Shown: positions 1 through 13,694 of the stretch, piece after piece
Numbering within the stretch: the first letter of the stretch is position 1
Layout of the letters: every line of letters starts with the position of its first letter
Program-made: the position numbers and the translations under genes
The notes under the pieces: model-generated
What the model saw: only the letters and a program-made list of their open reading frames with translations
Told to the model about the DNA's origin: nothing
Database searches by the model: none
NCBI GenBank assembly: GCA_002081555.1
Contig: MZNV01000708.1
Coordinates: forward strand, 1 to 21,094
DNA length: 21,094 nucleotides
Source: Protostelium mycophagum
Lineage: Eukaryota > Evosea > Variosea > Protosteliida > Protosteliaceae
Reading direction: 5' to 3'

Positions 1-351
1 TATATTATTTTATTATATTATTATATTTTATTATTTTATTATTTTATTTTATCATATTATCATATAAAGTTATTTTTATTTTAATATATTTTAAAAAAAA
101 ATTATTTCAACCAACTGGCTTGTACTGCGGCAGAACTATGTCTATAAATCATATTGTTGTGGCTGTGCACCTCTGCCGACGTCTATAACCTATTATTGTG
201 CTTGTTTGCTGTTACAGAAAACTTTGTCATAAATAAAATATAATAAAATAAACTACAATCTCATAAAATATAAATAAATAAAATAAAAAATATTATAATA
301 TATAATGAAATAAAATAATATATAATTTAATATTCTGACGACTATTTTTAG
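1..351. other. AT-rich intronic sequence upstream of the first visible UTP5 exon
   Basis: The first 115 bases and bases 230-335 are simple A/T-rich sequence. Between them, 140-235 is a diverged copy of the repeat family seen in the dehydrogenase intron (GTTGTGGCTGTGCAC, then CTTTGTCATAAATAAA). No coding exon can be supported. The segment ends in a T-rich acceptor at 350-351. Confidence 0.5.
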
Positions 352-1377
352 CCCATAGATGATGGGAAATTAAATGATTCCCTGGAGAATATATTGCAGC
401 AGGCGCTACAAAAGGGGGATAGTCACGCAATCGCCAAGTTATTGTCTGTCCACTCTGAACACATCGTGTCTAATACCATATGCAAGGTGAAATTCCCGCG
501 AAATTTCATCGAAATTTCGATAAAAACCTCCAATATTCTGCAAAATTTCATCGAAATTTCCGTGAAATTTCGGAAAAAATTTATTCAAATTCAGTGATAT
601 AAAAAACCAAAATAAAAAGGTGGTCTCGTTGTAATTTGACGTGTCTGAACTTTCACTGAATTTTCTTCAGCTTCCATCTGAGCACATCCCACAATTACTG
701 GTCATCTTGACTCAAAAGTTTGAGAAACATCCGGAGCAAAGGAACACCCTGATATGGCTTCGCGCCATCTTCCAGTTCCATGCAAGGTGAAATTTCCGTG
801 AAATTTCCGTCGATTTTTCGTGTAATAGTCTCAAAGTGTACGAAGAAATTTCCGCGAATATTCCAGAAGAACTTTCCCTCACTTTTCAAAAAATAAAAAA
901 TAATCCACATCTTCACGAATTTTCCACATCTTCGCGAGTTTTCCTGTAAAATTCCTCGAATTCTCTTCCAACTTTCCTCGAACTTTCCCCGAATCTTCTC
1001 TGAATTTTCACAGTTACATGATTGGATCCACTTCCCCAGAAGCTTCACAGCAGATGGAAAGACTTTACCTCACACTTGACAGCAGACTCTCCATGTTTAA
1101 GAAGCTCTGCAAACTTGGCGGGAAACTCGACGTCCTTCTCTCCCAGTCCAACAAGTTCAAACAACAGCAGTCCATGGTATGTCTTTATGCCTCAGTGGCC
1201 TCGTTGTCTTAGAGGTTCTGACTGCTGCAGTCTGGACCTGTGTATGACGAATCGTCTTCAGATGACGATGATTCTGAAGCCGAGGGACAAGAGAATGAGA
1301 ATGAGACCAATGGAAATGCCGAGAATGAAGAGGTGGAAGAAGAGGATGAGGATGATGAAGACGCCATGTCCGAATAA
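352..1377 (+). CDS. WDR43/UTP5-like U3 snoRNP (t-UTP) protein, C-terminal exons
   Basis: This is a nucleolar protein of the small-subunit processome, needed for pre-rRNA transcription and early 18S processing. Four exons fit in phase: 352-486, 671-786, 1014-1176 and 1231-1377, and the 5' part lies left of the window. The joined protein starts around LENILQQALQKGDSHAIAKL, continues with IPQLLVILTQKFEKHPEQR and LIWLRAIFQFHASYM, then LYLTLDSRLSMFKKLCKLGG and KLDVLLSQSN. That is the order of the Utp12 domain at the end of WDR43. An acidic tail (VYDESSSDDDDSEAE and further D/E runs) ends at TAA 1375-1377, as in animal WDR43. The 54-nt intron 1177-1230 and the GTGAAATTTC-starting introns 487-670 and 787-1013 are typical of the window. 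AATAAA at 1373-1378 overlaps the stop. Other Utp12-domain WD proteins are possible but lack this acidic tail pattern. Confidence 0.85.
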
Positions 1378-1694
1378 ACATGTTCCTCAGATGATGTCTG
1401 TGTTGTCGGTCGTAATGTGTTGAGTTCGGCTGAAGAAATGATGTGACCTCGAATGTATGAGAGGATAATGTGACAATGATATGAAAGAAGCAGCTCTATA
1501 ACATGTGTGTCTGTGATGTCTTTGTAGAATTCAACACCTTCATTACAATGTGGCTCTGCTGCAAGGCTATGTCTATATAGACATATATGCTGTGTTGTGT
1601 TTGGGGTAACAGCATTTTGTCGCAATGTAGATGAATCACCGCGGAAATGTCAAAAACAGAATTCATACTTGGATCATATCCCAAGACATCGAGA
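1378..1694. other. Intergenic spacer with a diverged repeat-family copy
   Basis: No gene is supported here. This spacer separates the UTP5 stop from the glucosidase start. Bases 1540-1625 (ATGTGGCTCTGCTGCAAGG, GGGGTAACAGCATTTTGTCG) resemble the dispersed repeat that forms the array at 13925-14663. An in-frame upstream ATG for the glucosidase lies at 1647. Confidence 0.5.
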
Positions 1695-5872
<4,178 letters not shown>

Positions 5873-6141
5873 ATAAAAGTAGACTCATCTCAGATGGCAT
5901 ACAATATTTTCGAATAAGATTTATATATATCAATTTAAAGTTGGATCGTCGCTATCTATATATCTTCATGCTTGTAACAGCAGTATGCATTAAGCTAACA
6001 GAGTGTAGAGTCTCACTCCCACAGTGAGCATCCGTGACTCCAAAATCAAGTCACATTATGTTGCTGAGAGCGAGCCGGACTCCGCAGTCTACCATCTCTG
6101 TATGTCCCATCAATGATGCACATCTTATTGAATTATGCTGA

Positions 6142-7212
6142 TTGAATGTCTGCTATCTGAAAGTAGTAGAGAAGATCCCAGTCCTCTTGAATGATTTCCT
6201 TTGGAAGGACCAGATCGGATCTGCGGCATCATCTTCCTCGCGCATAAAGATGGTAGTTTACAACTGGTGGTTGTCTTCTCATCCTGTCCAGTCGAGCAGA
6301 TCTCAATCCGAGCGAGAGCCTCCCAAGATGGAAAAAAGGTCTGATGTTCCATACAAATGTGTAATAATTGGAGATAGGACAAAAACCAAATGCCATTTGA
6401 ATGATGAAGAGATGAACCCACAAAAACAGAAGGCAAGAACCATTAAGAGTATGAATGGCATTCTGTCAAGCCATGATATCACAGTAGAGATAATGATGAT
6501 GGTCCTCCATCCAAAGAAAAGGAAAAGAGGGAGGACAGATGAAGAGCTCAAAGAGGATGATCTCATGTATGTGCAGATGAGGACGGTGTGCAAGATGTGG
6601 AGAGATATTGGTATGTGATTTGTGTGTCTGTTTTGTTGAAGAAAGACAGTGGACAGGTTGTTTTTAAAACCCACACATTACAGAACAATGCATGCGGAGT
6701 TTGTCCATTTGTTGTTACAACACAATGTGGACCCCACAGGGGATAACAATTACGCAATAAGAAGAGCATCGTGGATTGGGCATATAGAGATAGTGAGGAT
6801 GTTACTGCAGGATAACAGAGTGGATCCATCCTTTTGTGAAAATGATGCAATAAGAGGAGCAACAATGGCAGGACATACAGAGATAGTGAGGATGCTACTT
6901 GCAGACAGCAGAGTAGATCCGTCAGATGACGATAATTCTGTAATAAGGATAGCATCATATGATGGACATTCAGAGATAGTGAGGATGTTACTTGCAGACA
7001 GCAGAGTAGATCCATCAGACGATGATAATTCTGTAATAAGAGGAGCATCACTGAATGGACATACGGAGATAGTGAGGATGTTATTGCAGGATGGCAGAGT
7101 AGATCCACAAGCTGGTGACCATTCTGCAATAGAGGAGGCATTAGAGAATGAGCATTCAGAGATAGTTGAGATGTTGTTGCAGAGTTGTAGAGATAAAAGC
7201 AGGACAAGATAG
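6142..7212 (+). CDS. F-box-like plus ankyrin-repeat protein, two exons
   Basis: A likely protein-interaction adaptor: an F-box-like segment followed by ankyrin repeats, the layout of SCF ubiquitin-ligase substrate receptors. Exon 1 ends at 6610 and exon 2 runs 6650-7212, with a 39-nt intron whose phase fits. The segment ITVEIMMMVL ... VQMRTVCKMWRDIVDRLF resembles a degenerate F-box. About five ankyrin units of 31 residues follow (EIVRMLL.DSRVDPSDDDNSVIR pattern), shorter than the canonical 33. Two central units are nearly identical at DNA level (period 93 bp), so duplication is recent or repeats are being homogenised. The start is uncertain: the frame is open from ATG 6142, but ATG 6328 or 6451 (MNGILSSHDITVEI) would give a protein beginning just before the F-box. 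AATAAA lies about 30 nt past the stop. Similar repeats occur in large families in amoebae and giant viruses. The target is unknown. Confidence 0.85.
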
Positions 7213-8096
7213 TGAGAGACAAGACAGCAGGATTTATAGAATAAATTGTGTGCAAAAAACCTGGATTGTTATTTATAAGCAACAAGCAGCTCAGCAACCA
7301 TAGTGATGCAATACCAAGCACAATCTATGACCATTGGATTGATTCTGTATTTATATGACATGCTTGATGGTGTCTGTAATGAGGTTCATTGGCTTCTTTG
7401 CTATGCTGTTGTAAAAGTCAATATGTTCTTTATCACCTGAATAGGATGGGATATGTCATGATATCTAATACCTGATCATGGTGTTTATTAGAATGCACTC
7501 AAAACTGGCATATAAGTCTGTTTTTGCTTCTACCAGAGAGGTTTCACAGCATAAACTTGGATAACTGCAACGCTGGAGGATTCTATTGCAGTGGAAATGG
7601 GGCCATCAATAATTGGAAGGTGACGGCAACTAAATTAATTTTGTACAAAGGGATATATAGGTCTTTAGCAGCTAACAAGACCATAGCTTGGCCACCTTTC
7701 AATTTGACCTATATTCAGATATTCTAAGTCACTGTTGCATTGTCAACAGTAGAAATAGCAATTAACACAGATCTCCAATATCATCTGCGGTAAGAAGTGC
7801 AACTTTTGCTTTAACTGCTATTTCTGATCCCAATGTTGGTGAGGACACAACAAAAGAGCTAACAAGCATGTCTTCTTCTGTTACACCCAAATCCAGGGAG
7901 CCAAGACCCGCAGGAAGCCAACTGTCCATTTGTGACACAGAACTTCAATTGCTATATGCTACTAAACAATTTTATGAGAGCAAGTTGTGGACATCCTCTG
8001 AAACGTTGTAGACAAGTCTGACAATTCAACCAAAATTAACCCAAATCATCATCAATAAATTTATTTTTCATCTGTCTATTCTACATCATCAAAATT
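7213..8096. other. Gene-poor stretch with two weak open frames
   Basis: No recognised gene lies here. An open frame at 7524-7727 (+) contains INLDNCNAGGFYCSGNG. Another plus-strand frame of about 81 codons at roughly 7763-8010 contains SMSSSVTPKSREPRPAGSQL and ends ...YESKLWTSSETL. Neither has a convincing ATG or splice partner. They could be remnants of a gene or an element. AATAAA near 8053 may serve a plus-strand transcript. Confidence 0.35.
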
Positions 8097-8345
8097 TTAC
8101 TCTATATCTGCCAGGGGTCTCATCCACTTTGGGAGGGGATGGTCCGTGTACAAATAGTCCCAGTATGTCTGTATTGACACCGCATAATTGTTTCTTCTCT
8201 TTAAGTTCAGCGCCGTGTCTCTTGCAGCCCGTAAAGCTTCAAGTAATGTTTTGCATGATGCTTTGTATAAGGCTCTTTTGCTCAAGTCATCGTCGAATGT
8301 GTTGTTGCCTGATCAAAGTTTGGCCTTTACTGCCGCTGCGTCACC
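8097..8345 (-). CDS. Small unknown protein, C-terminal exon(s)
   Basis: Not recognised. The last exon runs from an acceptor at 8309-8310 (exon start 8308) to the stop at 8097. It encodes GNNTFDDDLSKRALYKASCK, then TLLEALRAARDTALNLKRR, and ends PLPKWMRPLADIE. A 36-nt intron (8309-8344) would join it in phase to an upstream segment ending at 8345 that reads TVERADLRHRH. No start codon is evident, so the 5' end is unresolved and may lie near 8400. The protein is rich in Ala/Leu/Arg in a helical stretch and has no visible membrane segment or signal peptide. AGTAAA overlaps the stop. It follows the membrane-protein gene on the same strand with about 100 bp between them. Confidence 0.5.
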
Positions 8346-8452
8346 ATGACGATGACGCAAATCCGCTCGTTCAACCGTGATCCGTCAACAACCCGACACT
8401 TCCCGCCTCTACACCGTTGTAGATGGTGAAACATTGTACATATACACATTTA

Positions 8453-10115
8453 TTAAGGTCTAAGAAGTCTCTGTTGCTCCCCGATCTTTCGGCTCTCCCA
8501 TAATCTGCAGAGAAGATATACAGATACGACAACAGAGGTCAAACCCGTGACCCCCGCCATGACTGATGACGTGTACATCATCTGAGAAATTTCAGATACT
8601 TTTCCTTGCTCTTCACAGAAATTTCCTGATTTTTTAAATTTTGCAGATTGAAATACCTGCGATGACGTGTGTCTTGTTCCCATTGCGATGAAACCCCAAG
8701 TTACGGGGATGCTGATGAAGGGGTCGATCCTGTATATCGATGACGTCATCGTGAAGATACCGAGGAGCACCACGCTAATAACCGCGACCAATACGTCAAG
8801 GGGGGTTCCGACATGTGACATCATCTCTGACAGCTTGACCTGACAGATTTATTTTTGTACAAGAAATTTCACGGAATTTTCGTGGTTTCTTTCAAGTTGA
8901 AAAAACAAGCTGTCGCAAGGTCTCAACCCTGGACCATTCTTTTGGTCCGTTCTGATCTAAAAATAGAACAAAAGACTCACCAGTGTGATGAGGCTCAACC
9001 ATCCTAGATATAAAGAGGTGGTCACGAAGCTGATTACGTAATAATAACTTATCCACCACTACAACGCTGTCATTCTCATGTCAAGAAATTTTCCTGAAAG
9101 TTCAAAATGCGAATTCAATTCTCTGAAAAATTGAAAATAAATAAATAAAATTTAAAAATAAATAAATTCAACTCACTGTCTCTGAATACGTGAAACCCCG
9201 AGCCGAACCTTGTTGAGATATCACGACCCCAGTTAAGATATCATCTCTCTTTTCATAATTCTCCGAAACTCCGATATAAGAGAGGAGCGACATCACCAAT
9301 GACGTCAGCATCAACAGAAATACTCCGATCATCTACAACGCTTAGTCACGGTAACAAACGAGAGGCCGCTGTGAAGAGAAAAATCAAAAATAAATTTAAA
9401 ATAAATAAATAAAATCGAAAAAATAATTCAAAAAAATCTAAATAATTCAAAAAAGTCGAAATAATTCAAAAAAAAATCTGAATAAAAGTCAAACAAAACA
9501 AAATTCTTCGTCTGTGAAAAACTGTTAGATTGGTTTGGTTTTACTCCTCTATTAGACATTTTTTCAGTACAATGGAAGAAGAGCATGATGTGTTTCATCG
9601 TTAGGATTATTTTTATAACACATTCTATAAAGACACTTCCACGCTCCATCAATCGTGATGGAACATCGACTCACCATATCATGAGATGACATTATCGAGG
9701 CGACAGAGATGAGATTCCAAGAGAAGGGAAGGTAATAGTGGACTCCTCTCATTTGTGTCTCCTTCTCTTTCTGCCGGAATGGCAGCACTATGGACACCAC
9801 CCAAACGCCTGGACGTCCATCATTGATTTGGAATTCCAATCATTTAACTTGTTCTTTGATTCCAACAGTGTAGAAAATGAGTGACAAAGTGTACTCACCT
9901 TGCAGGATCCATATGATGAGCCACATATAGACAGACCAGCCCGACACATCAAGAGGGCTATTTGTATCTTCCTCCACTCTTAACATCTCCTCTCCTCCCA
10001 TTTTACCATACAAACATAAAGAAGAGATCAAGATCATCACCCCGAAACTGAGCGCAGAATACGCTTTCATAAACGTGAAATTTAGAGGTACGTCTGTGTC
10101 GTAGAATAGTGGCAT
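8453..10115 (-). CDS. Multi-pass integral membrane protein, six exons
   Basis: Family not recognised. Exons on the minus strand: 10115-9899, 9808-9675, 9332-9177, 9058-8981, 8839-8657, 8581-8453. They total 897 nt (298 aa) and every junction is in phase. About seven hydrophobic segments are visible: near residues 16-37 (AYSALSFGVMILISSLCLYG), 58-82 (SVYMWLIIWILQGVWVVSIV), around YYLPFSWNLISVASI, MIGVFLLMLTSLVMSLLSYI, WWISYYYVISFVTTSLYLGW, LDVLVAVISVVLLGIF and a last one before the basic tail ending EQQRLLRP. No catalytic motif, signal peptide or transporter signature was seen. Two introns end in GCGTTGTAG. AATAAA overlaps the TAA stop. It could be a 7TM-type receptor or a DUF membrane family. 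The gene model is more secure than any function. Confidence 0.8.
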
Positions 10116-10405
10116 TTTGGCTTCGTGACGGTGTTTTGTGAAAACGATACATTCTTCAATGCGAGATTTCGATGTAATCTCTCAATCAGCTGCCACCTGT
10201 TCTTCGTGGCACATATGATCGAAGGTCATGGCCTTGGCCGTGTTGGACTTCTGTGAACAGTCTTGATAAACAACGAGAACACCGTAGGATTTAGAGTTAA
10301 AAGTTTGGAAATCAACAGACAAGAAGTGTTTCTTATCGCACATACACAGATTATAAAGCAAAAAAACCTAACACTTCTATTTATCTTGTGACATTAAACA
10401 TCCAT
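10116..10405. other. Spacer between the membrane-protein and ML-protein genes
   Basis: No gene seen. This is 5' flank of the membrane-protein gene and 3' flank of the ML gene, both on the minus strand. GATAAA about 27 nt past the ML stop may act as its poly(A) signal. Confidence 0.5.
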
Positions 10406-10947
10406 TTAGAAGGTGACGGCTCCCTTGACGCAGGTAACTCTGTTGTTGTTCTGGTCAGTGACGGTGATCTTGGCGGTGTATGATCCCTTGGGGACCTATT
10501 CTCTGTCATCAAATTGTCCAAATCGTTTTTCAAAAGTAAAAATGTATCGAGATGGAGATGAAAAACATACATTTCCTGGGATGGGGACGGCGACGGTAAG
10601 GGTCTGGGGTCCAGCGGTCAAAGGGCAGGCCTTGAACTGCTTGATGGTGTCGCAAAGAGGGAGAGTCAAGTTAAGGAGGGGGAATCCTTGGGCAGAGATG
10701 TCGGCGTTGATAAAGCCGGAGGTAACGTCGGATTTGAAGACACCAGATCCGGTGACGGTGAGAGTCTGTCCAGCAACTGGGGGGTCGGGCTGGATGGTGA
10801 CCTTTCCGATCTTGAGGATGTCGGAGGAGTCTCCTGCATATATGTGAGATGATGTGATACGTGCGTTGGCAACTCACCGCAAGGGCTCCAGATATCGGCA
10901 GCGGCAAGGGCAACGAAGATGGCGAAGATGACGGCGGCAGCTCTCAT
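10406..10947 (-). CDS. ML-domain (NPC2-like) secreted lipid-binding protein
   Basis: A small sterol/phospholipid-binding protein of the MD-2-related lipid-recognition family, expected in the lysosome lumen or secreted. Exons on the minus strand: 10947-10878, 10833-10571, 10495-10406, with introns of 44 and 75 nt. The product is 140 aa, the usual size. A signal peptide (MRAAAVIFAIFVALAAA) precedes DIWSPCG. The beta-sandwich core holds LKIGKVTIQPDPPVAGQTLT, FPLLNLTLPLCDTIKQFKAC, PLTAGPQTLTVAVPIPG and VPKGSYTAKITV. Cysteines at 23, 84, 93 and 133 would give two disulfides, versus three in animal NPC2. This is closer to the fungal phosphatidylglycerol/phosphatidylinositol transfer type. Exons 2 and 3 are GC-rich and codon-biased relative to their neighbours, suggesting high expression. 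Confidence 0.92.
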
Positions 10948-10965
10948 TTTATCTGTTGTCTTAAA

Positions 10966-11843
10966 ATGGTTCCAACAGAACCGATTTTCTCACGGAAAAG
11001 TCTGAGAAACTTTCTGACACTTTACAACGAAAGAACTTTGCGCTTTCGTCAGCACGGTAAGCTGACGCGTCGACAAACGGTTGTTAACGTGACTATAAAA
11101 TAATGTGAGAAGATTTCCGGAGAATCTCTAAGGTCGTCCTTACCCTCTGACAACGACTGCCACTTGCAGGGTTTCCGCGAGAACGCAAGACGCGGTTACA
11201 TAACGAGAGGATCAGCGTTGCTACCGAGAGGTTATACACAACAGCAGCATCCTCTGGTGAAGAATGATCATCACAACGAGAAATCGCAATCACGGCCCGA
11301 TGTCGACGTGCTTATCGTGTATGAGCGGTGGGGCCGCTGCAGTCAAAACGAAACCTGGAGCACATTTGATGCAACCGCGATATTCACGCTTATTACCGAG
11401 GCCGTTCCTTATGATACGCGACAATTCTACTTCTATTTGAGGATTTTTTTAAGGTGGAAAGAACGACATGCTCGAAGACTGTTGTACACTTTGGATTGTA
11501 AAACGTCGACAACCGAGCAATCGGCAAGATATGATCAAGTTTCACACAGATGGTCAGACATTTACAAGGTGCTCACTGTGTGGTCGTGGAATTTCCAAAA
11601 TGATTTTAAATATTACACGCAAATCAAGATCTACAACGACATCGGAGAATGAACCACGAAAAAAAGCCGTTGAGCAACGTCATGACGCAATACAGCATAC
11701 AAGAAGAGGATCTCTACACAGATGCTGACCAATATGGAACGTATAGTTTTTTGGAAACATCGACGATGATTGCTCGGCCACCATCTCTCAGCGCTCTTCG
11801 ACAAATCGGTGAGCGGAAAGATCTTCTTCTTGATGATTTGTGA
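10966..11843 (+). CDS. Unresolved plus-strand gene, unknown product
   Basis: Product not recognised and exon structure not settled. A plausible first exon is 10966-11056 (MVPTEPIFSRKSLRNFLTLY ...), starting 18 bp from the ML gene ATG in a head-to-head arrangement. The donor CACG|GTAAGC could join the acceptor TTGCAG at 11169. Downstream, the frame 11164-11652 is open for 163 codons but has no ATG. The frame 11649-11843 reads like a real C terminus: PLSNVMTQYSIQEEDLYTDA, then SALRQIGERKDLLLDDL. A 60-nt intron (donor after 11569, acceptor AATCAAG at 11628) and a 50-nt intron (acceptor CACACAG before an ATG near 11552) would extend that C-terminal frame upstream. Several phase-compatible combinations exist, so only the existence of a coding region is claimed. 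Confidence 0.35.
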
Positions 11844-12239
11844 TTGGGGATCTCGATGGCGATTGTAATGTCTTCTTATGCCTCCTGTCGATTCGATCAA
11901 CATGAAAGTGATGATTAAAAAATGATACTGCGATAAGAGTCATCCAATGTCGTTTCTGATACGAAATGAAATGATCACATCACTAAATCTCAGTAGGAAC
12001 GAAAAGACCAAGCACCAGAGATGAGAGATCCGGTATTTACATCTTTCATGTTCCATAATAGCATCCATATTTTGTGCCAGAAAACCCCAAAAACAATATA
12101 CAGGAATACTATTTCTATGTTCTAAAAACAGCATCAACATTTTTTGAAAAAATATAAATAAATAAGATAAAAAAATAATAATAATTAAAATAAAAATAAA
12201 TATAAAAATAAAATAATAATAATAATATTATAATAATCT
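11844..12239. other. Spacer, partly A/T simple sequence
   Basis: No gene supported. Bases about 12140-12240 are A/T-rich simple sequence (AATAATAAT and AAATAAAAATAAA runs). Short open frames on either strand look like chance. Confidence 0.5.
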
Positions 12240-13108
12240 GATAAAAATAGAAGAGCCACAGAGTTCGAGACGCAGAACAGACGCGGACCACACATCTCGC
12301 GGTGACAACAGAGGTGAGGATTCCTCGAAATCTACGTGAAATTTCGCGAGGAATTGAGATGTCATAGCGAGACACGAGGCTTCAACACCAGATCGGCAAA
12401 GACACCCAGGTACATGATTTTTTAAAATTAAAATTATTTTTAAATTTAAAAGTTATTTTTTAAATTTTAAAAAAACTTCTTTATAAGGCAAGAAACTATG
12501 GTGCCTTGGAGCTCCCTTGGAGCTCCATTAGAGTGACAGACTGTGTCTCCACTCTCAAAAATAAAAATAAAAATAAAGATAATTCTGAGGACATTTTCCT
12601 GTGAAAAGTCTGTGGTCAGTTGCTCCTATCACGTTAAAATCCTCGGTAGTTAACGCGTCTGTTACCGCGAACTTGAATAAACTGACCCAGTAACGATATC
12701 ACCTGCTGTTGTATTGACAACTTGCAGTAAAAACACCTCATAGAGTACGACAAGGTTTAACTTTTGAGGAGGTTTTCAGCGATGAAAGAGACACCAAAGA
12801 GGTGATCTCCATATTCTTAAGGTTCTTTTACGTTGAAATCCCGCCTTTTTGAGATTTTGAAATTTGAAAATGGTATGTGGTTTCTGAATGTTGCAGAAAA
12901 CAGAGGGTAAAACAAACTCAGCAGGTGAAACCCTCAACTCTCACGTTAACTACCGAGACAAAATATCTCTTTCTGACCAGTTGTAGATGCGATGACGTCA
13001 TCGCCCACAAAGGTCAACAGAAACAGCAAGCCTAAAGAAGAGGAGAGGCCGAAATTCGTGATCAACGCCGCCACACTCGCCGCGCTGCAACACCATCAGA
13101 AAAAATAA
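12240..13108 (+). CDS. Probable small multi-exon gene with a basic, disordered product
   Basis: Unknown function. The 3' exons are the best part: 12780-12801 (DERDTKE), 12897-12924 (KTEGKTNSA) and 12987-13108 (DAMTSSPTKVNRNSKPKEEE, then RPKFVINAATLAALQHHQKK), all joining in phase. The last intron ends CAGTTGTAG. AATAAA at 13104-13109 overlaps the TAA stop. Upstream, exon-like pieces near 12245-12299 (EEPQSSRRRTDADHTSRGDN) and 12370-12409 (RDTRLQHQIGKDTQ) have good donors and acceptors, but the joins between 12410 and 12780 could not be fixed, so the 5' half is tentative. The visible product is hydrophilic, rich in K, E, S and T, with no membrane segment. Confidence 0.45.
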
Positions 13109-13203
13109 ATCTCGCCTTAACCGCAGAGAGATCTTCAATTATGATTTATACAATCAAACCTTCACAAAAAATGTCATTACAATCCAGTGGTGATTCGTCA
13201 TAT

Positions 13204-13512
13204 TCAGAATGATTTTTCAGTCTCTTTAGAAAGGTTAAAGTGCTTAGAGAATTCTCTAAGCACTCCAACCTTCCGCACGTACCTGCGTTGATCGTACAAC
13301 CAAGCATAGATGGTCAAATGGTTTGTCATATCCTTAGAAAATAAACAAGAATCAGCGGCTCTATGCCCATTTGCTGTTTGATCCAGAGCTTGTGTCACCT
13401 ACGCAGTGAAACTCACTTGGAATTTAAAAAAAGCAAACATTGTTCCAGCACCAGCCAGTGACCAGCGTGACACCAAAGGACGTTGGTCCGTCTGGACCTT
13501 CGAATTATCGCG
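13204..13512 (-). CDS. Unresolved small minus-strand gene
   Basis: Product not recognised. The segment 13512-13417 reads RDNSKVQTDQRPLVSRWSLA then GAGTMFAFFKFQ, from a good acceptor (GGCTGCACAG) to a good donor (GTGAGT). The frame 13398-13204 reads VTQALDQTANGHRAADSCLF, SKDMTNHLTIYAWLYDQRR and ends ...SKETEKSF. They are separated by only 18 nt that look like GTGAGT...TAG; alternatively a longer intron starts at the GTG after QRPL. A tiny first exon (MDKTAC, ATG at 13691) overlapping the dehydrogenase 3' flank would put the tRNA gene inside the first intron. A 24-bp palindrome lies within the last coding stretch. Confidence 0.35.
13231..13272. repeat. 42-bp inverted repeat with a perfect 24-bp palindromic core
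   Basis: GTGCTTAGAGAA at 13240-13251 is followed at once by its exact reverse complement to 13263. Outer arms AAGGTT (13231-13236) and AACCTT (13267-13272) also pair. It lies in the 3' part of the unresolved minus-strand gene. Confidence 0.9.
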
Positions 13513-13570
13513 CTGTGCAGCCAAAATAACAACAGGTAACGGGGATACGCAAAATGAAAAACAAAAGAGT

Positions 13571-13641
13571 GGGCTCCACCGGGACTCGAACCCGGGCCTC
13601 CTGCACCCAAAGCAGGAATTTTACCTCTAAACTATGGAGCC
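13571..13641 (-). tRNA. tRNA-Pro (anticodon UGG)
   Basis: The gene is 71 nt with a full cloverleaf. The acceptor stem is GGCTCCA/TGGAGCC with discriminator C, usual for eukaryotic tRNA-Pro. The D stem is GTTT/AAAT. The anticodon stem CCTGC/GCAGG has loop TTTGGGT, giving anticodon TGG. The variable loop is 4 nt. The T stem CCGGG/CCCGG has loop TTCGAGT. There is no intron and no encoded CCA. It sits about 54 bp beyond the dehydrogenase stop on the same strand. Confidence 0.95.
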
Positions 13642-13694
13642 TTGTTGATGACGTGGCAAACTCCAAAGAATACGCACGCTGTTTTATCCATTCG

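Noticed and set aside
695-1048. A 117-codon minus-strand frame
   Set aside because: It spans a UTP5 exon and two introns in antisense and its sequence is set by GAAATTTC repeats.
6563-7321. A 252-codon open frame on the minus strand
   Set aside because: It is antisense to the ankyrin gene. Its repetitive Leu-rich translation is the mirror of the ankyrin units.
11905-11957. A C/D-box snoRNA-like pair (GTGATGA ... CTGA)
   Set aside because: There is no terminal stem or internal C'/D' boxes, and such short motifs are common by chance.
13406-13630. A plus-strand 74-codon frame
   Set aside because: Its 3' part is the reverse complement of the tRNA-Pro gene (the familiar GTRTRASCT-type tRNA artefact).
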